Both the position numbers and the translations under genes were made by a program. This document shows positions 7,297 to 9,709 of a DNA stretch of 9,709 nt, in pieces; positions within the stretch are counted from its first letter, which is position 1, and every line of letters starts with the position of its first letter. Source of the DNA: JAAFHB01 sp038240855 (lineage in GTDB: Bacteria > Bacteroidota > Bacteroidia > Bacteroidales > Prolixibacteraceae); contig JBBRGI010000125.1 in the NCBI GenBank assembly GCA_038240855.1, positions 1 through 9,709 of the forward strand, given 5' to 3'. The notes beneath the pieces were generated by a model. It saw only the letters and a list, made by a program, of their open reading frames with translations, did not search any database and was not told where the DNA came from.

Positions 7297-9588
7297 TTAT
7301 TTTGAATACGAGTAAGGGAAGCTTTCGGATGTAGTACCCCGTGATCGATTGGGGGTTTTTGCCATTTCGAATTGCAGCTTTCCGCCTTTCATCAGATCCG
7401 TATGCGATATAAAATTCCGGTTATACCCTTTCCCGTTCAAGGTTGTCTTTTGAATATATACATTCTCTGCGCTGTTTTGCGGAGCCGTGATCTCGAATAT
7501 TTTGCCGTTTTCAAGGGTAAGATTGATTTTTCGAAACAGGGGTGATCCGAAGACATATTCACCGGTTCCAGGCGCAACAGGATAGAAGCCCATGGCTGAA
7601 AAGACATACCAGGCCGATGTCTGTCCGTTGTCTTCATCACCGCAAAGTCCGTCAGGATTTGGATTGTACAGCTTATCCATCACCTCGCGAACCCGGTACT
7701 GTGTCTTCCAGGGCTGACCAAGATAGTTGTACAAATAAATCGCATGCTGAACCGGCTGGTTCCCATGGGCATATTGACCCATGTTGGTGATCAGCATCTC
7801 GGTGATTTCATGAATCTGAAACCGGTAATAGGAATAATCGAAAGTAGGAGCAGAGGTGAAAACTTCATCGAGGCGCTGCGCCATTTTATCGCGGCCTCCA
7901 AAAAGATTGGCCAGCCCCTGCGGATCATGAAATACACACCAGGTGTAATGCCAGCTTGAGCCTTCGGTAAATGCATCGCCCCATTTATCAGGACGGAAAG
8001 GCGACTGGAAGGTACCATCTTCGTTTCTGCCACGCATAAAGTTGACTGATTTGTCAAAAACATTGGTATAATTCATCGCGCGTTTTGCAAAAAGATCAAT
8101 CTCCTGCTGAGGACGGCCTAAGTCCTTTGCGAGTTTCCAGATGCACCAGTCGGCAAATGAATATTCAAGTGTGCGCGCTGTATTTTCATTAACTTTTACA
8201 TTGTAAGGAATATAACCTAATTTATTATAGTATTTTACCCCGAAACGACCTACAGAGGTTAATGGTCCTTCATTTTCGGTGTTTTTTTGGATCGCTTCAT
8301 ACAATGTGGCAATATCGTACCCGCGGATTCCTTTGAGGTATGCATCGGCAATATTGACTGCTGAATTCGAACCGATCATGCAGTCGCGGTGCCCGGGACT
8401 TGCCCATTCGGGTAACCAGCCGCTCTCGTTATAGGTATTGGCCAGCCCTTCCATGATATGGGAACTCAGGGTGGGATGCATCAGTGTGAAATAAGGGAAC
8501 ACGGCACGGAAGGTATCCCAGAAACCATTGTCAGTAAACATGTATCCCGGCAGTACTTTACCGTTATACGGACTATAATGTGTTACTTTATTATTCGCGT
8601 CTATTTCGTAGAATTTACGCGGAAAGAGCATCGTGCGGTAGAGGGCCGTATAAAATGTACGCGTTTGTTCAGTTGTTCCGCCTTCAACCTTTACCCTTGC
8701 CAATTCCTTGTTCCAGGCTTCTTCCGCTTTGCTTTTGGTCTGATCGAACGAATTGTCGCCAATTTCACGCTGGAGATTAAGTTCTGCCTGTTCGGGACTG
8801 ATGAACGAAGAGGCAACCCGGGCATGGACGAGTTCCCCTTTTTTTGTTTTGAAGGTAAGAACGGCCATTACATGTTTTCCTTCTGCCGAATTACTTCCTT
8901 CGGTGAATGTACTGTCCTTCCAGGTAGAAACTTCCTCAAACGCCTTATCAAAAATGATCACGAAATAGTTGTGGAAGTTTTCGGGTACACCGCCGCTGTT
9001 ATTCCGGCAATAGCCTGTCACTTTCCTTTCCTCTTTCGAAATTTTCACCATCGATCCTTTGTTAAAGGCGTCAATAAGAATATGTGAAGACTCCGATTCG
9101 GGAAATGTGAAGCGGAACTGAGCAGCCCTTTCGGTAGGGGTTATTTCCGTAATTACATCATAGTTCGAAAGATAGGTCCTGTAGTAATGAGGTTTGGCTA
9201 TCTCGATTTTATGCGAAAACCATGAGGCTCGCTTATTTTCATCGGTAATCACCTTACCCGTTTCCGGGAATAAGGCGAAGGCTGCGTAATCACCGATCCA
9301 GGGACTGGGCTGGTGGGTTTGTTTAAATCCCCTTATTTTTGTATCATCATACATATAGGCCCAGCCATTTCCCATTTTGTTGGTCTGTGGTGTCCAGAAA
9401 TTCATACCCCAGGGCAATGCAATTGCAGGATAAGTATTGCCGTTTGATAATGCAAAATCGGAATCAGTTCCTACCAGCGGATTAACATAATCCACAAGCG
9501 AGCCCGGGTTATTGTTTACGGTTTGCCCATAGGTTGTCTGAGCAATCAGCATCATCCCGAAAACCACGAACAGTAATTTTTTTTCCAT
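7297..9588 (-). CDS. secreted GH92 exo-alpha-mannosidase, probably alpha-1,2-specific
   Basis: A 763-residue glycoside hydrolase family 92 enzyme, an inverting calcium-dependent exo-mannosidase. Residues 1-21 are a Sec signal peptide without a lipobox, so the enzyme is probably periplasmic. The N-terminal beta-sandwich starts at DYVNPLVGTDSDF (33-45); the (alpha/alpha)6 catalytic domain follows, with FTDNGFWDTFR (351-361), TEGSSW (541-546), AHGNQP (607-612) and GDEDNGQTSAWY (650-661). From memory of the BT3990 structure work, E533 is the general acid and D642/D644 form the base side. Here E542, D651 and D653 keep exactly that spacing (109 and 111). With the same offset of 9, W97 and H593-E594 match W88 and H584-E585, reported as determinants of alpha-1,2 specificity. 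Likely substrates are high-mannose N-glycans or yeast mannan side chains. The length is normal and it looks intact. It is convergent with the TonB receptor gene, with no susCD beside it. Confidence 0.95.
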   Translation of the reverse strand: MEKKLLFVVFGMMLIAQTTYGQTVNNNPGSLVDYVNPLVGTDSDFALSNGNTYPAIALPWGMNFWTPQTNKMGNGWAYMYDDTKIRGFKQTHQPSPWIGDYAAFALFPETGKVITDENKRASWFSHKIEIAKPHYYRTYLSNYDVITEITPTERAAQFRFTFPESESSHILIDAFNKGSMVKISKEERKVTGYCRNNSGGVPENFHNYFVIIFDKAFEEVSTWKDSTFTEGSNSAEGKHVMAVLTFKTKKGELVHARVASSFISPEQAELNLQREIGDNSFDQTKSKAEEAWNKELARVKVEGGTTEQTRTFYTALYRTMLFPRKFYEIDANNKVTHYSPYNGKVLPGYMFTDNGFWDTFRAVFPYFTLMHPTLSSHIMEGLANTYNESGWLPEWASPGHRDCMIGSNSAVNIADAYLKGIRGYDIATLYEAIQKNTENEGPLTSVGRFGVKYYNKLGYIPYNVKVNENTARTLEYSFADWCIWKLAKDLGRPQQEIDLFAKRAMNYTNVFDKSVNFMRGRNEDGTFQSPFRPDKWGDAFTEGSSWHYTWCVFHDPQGLANLFGGRDKMAQRLDEVFTSAPTFDYSYYRFQIHEITEMLITNMGQYAHGNQPVQHAIYLYNYLGQPWKTQYRVREVMDKLYNPNPDGLCGDEDNGQTSAWYVFSAMGFYPVAPGTGEYVFGSPLFRKINLTLENGKIFEITAPQNSAENVYIQKTTLNGKGYNRNFISHTDLMKGGKLQFEMAKTPNRSRGTTSESFPYSYSK

Positions 9589-9709
9589 TGTAAAGGTGAT
9601 ATTAATTTCAGGTAATTATACTTATTATTGTTTGAGTGATTCCTGTATCCGGTTAAAAATCAAAGGTAAGAATACTTTTCTTTTATTTTTAAAATCTGAT
9701 GGATGGACA
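9589..9709. promoter_or_regulatory. upstream region of the GH92 gene
   Basis: These 121 AT-rich bases precede the GH92 start and run to the window edge. Apart from the candidate -7 element at 9661-9668, I see no repeat, RNA gene or start of another coding region. Confidence 0.4.
9661..9668 (-). promoter_or_regulatory. candidate -7 promoter element for the GH92 gene
   Basis: The reverse strand reads TACCTTTG, an exact TAnnTTTG match, 72 bp before the ATG at 9588, implying a leader of roughly 65 nt. A TTTTA run about 21 bp further upstream could be a degenerate -33 box. The assignment is by motif and distance only. Confidence 0.42.

Noticed and set aside
7285..7310. Repeated ATTTTGA at the receptor/GH92 junction as a terminator
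   Set aside because: The copies are direct, not inverted, and cannot form a stem; the run simply reflects AT-rich codons around the two stops.
8458..9087. 209-codon open frame on the plus strand
   Set aside because: It is antisense to the GH92 gene, whose family motifs run through the whole interval; the translated product is Cys/Phe-rich and low in recognisable structure.
1..9709. Mobile element, phage, CRISPR or toxin-antitoxin content
   Set aside because: No transposase, integrase, terminal inverted repeats, spacer-repeat pattern or small paired genes were found, and the genes show no obvious change in base composition.

Overview
The window looks like part of a Bacteroidota (Bacteroidetes) chromosome, probably a free-living or gut-type Bacteroidales/Marinilabiliales relative. 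This rests on four things: a TonB-dependent receptor with an N-terminal carboxypeptidase-regulatory-like domain, a secreted GH92 mannosidase, the absence of Shine-Dalgarno sequences, and exact matches to the Bacteroidetes -7 promoter element (TAnnTTTG) upstream of three of the five genes. Genus-level placement is not possible by eye.

Layout: five genes on strictly alternating strands (- + - + -). (1) 1-2756 (-): a two-domain M16 (PqqL/insulinase-type) zinc protease, open at the left window edge and probably lacking only its last 10-25 residues. (2) 2877-3791 (+): a secreted ThuA-like protein. (3) 3796-4626 (-): a cytoplasmic alpha/beta hydrolase with an intact Ser-Asp-His triad. (4) 4911-7295 (+): a TonB-dependent outer-membrane receptor of the CPD-plug-barrel type, not a SusC. 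(5) 7297-9588 (-): a secreted GH92 exo-alpha-mannosidase whose catalytic and +1-subsite residues fit the alpha-1,2-specific enzymes. The two divergent intergenic regions (2757-2876 and 4627-4910) and the 121 bp at the right edge hold the promoters. The two convergent junctions are only 4 bp and 1 bp long.

How the genes may work together: four of the five products are predicted to be exported (periplasm or outer membrane), and three of them (M16 protease, TonB receptor, GH92) could in principle take part in uptake and trimming of a glycosylated or proteinaceous ligand. No susD, regulator, sulfatase or second glycosidase accompanies them, and no two genes share an operon, so a joint pathway is only a hypothesis. 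I see no tRNA, rRNA, CRISPR array, insertion sequence or phage gene, and nothing I would defend as a previously undescribed system. The most unusual signals are the alternating, nearly gapless gene order and a direct repeat in the leader of the TonB receptor gene.
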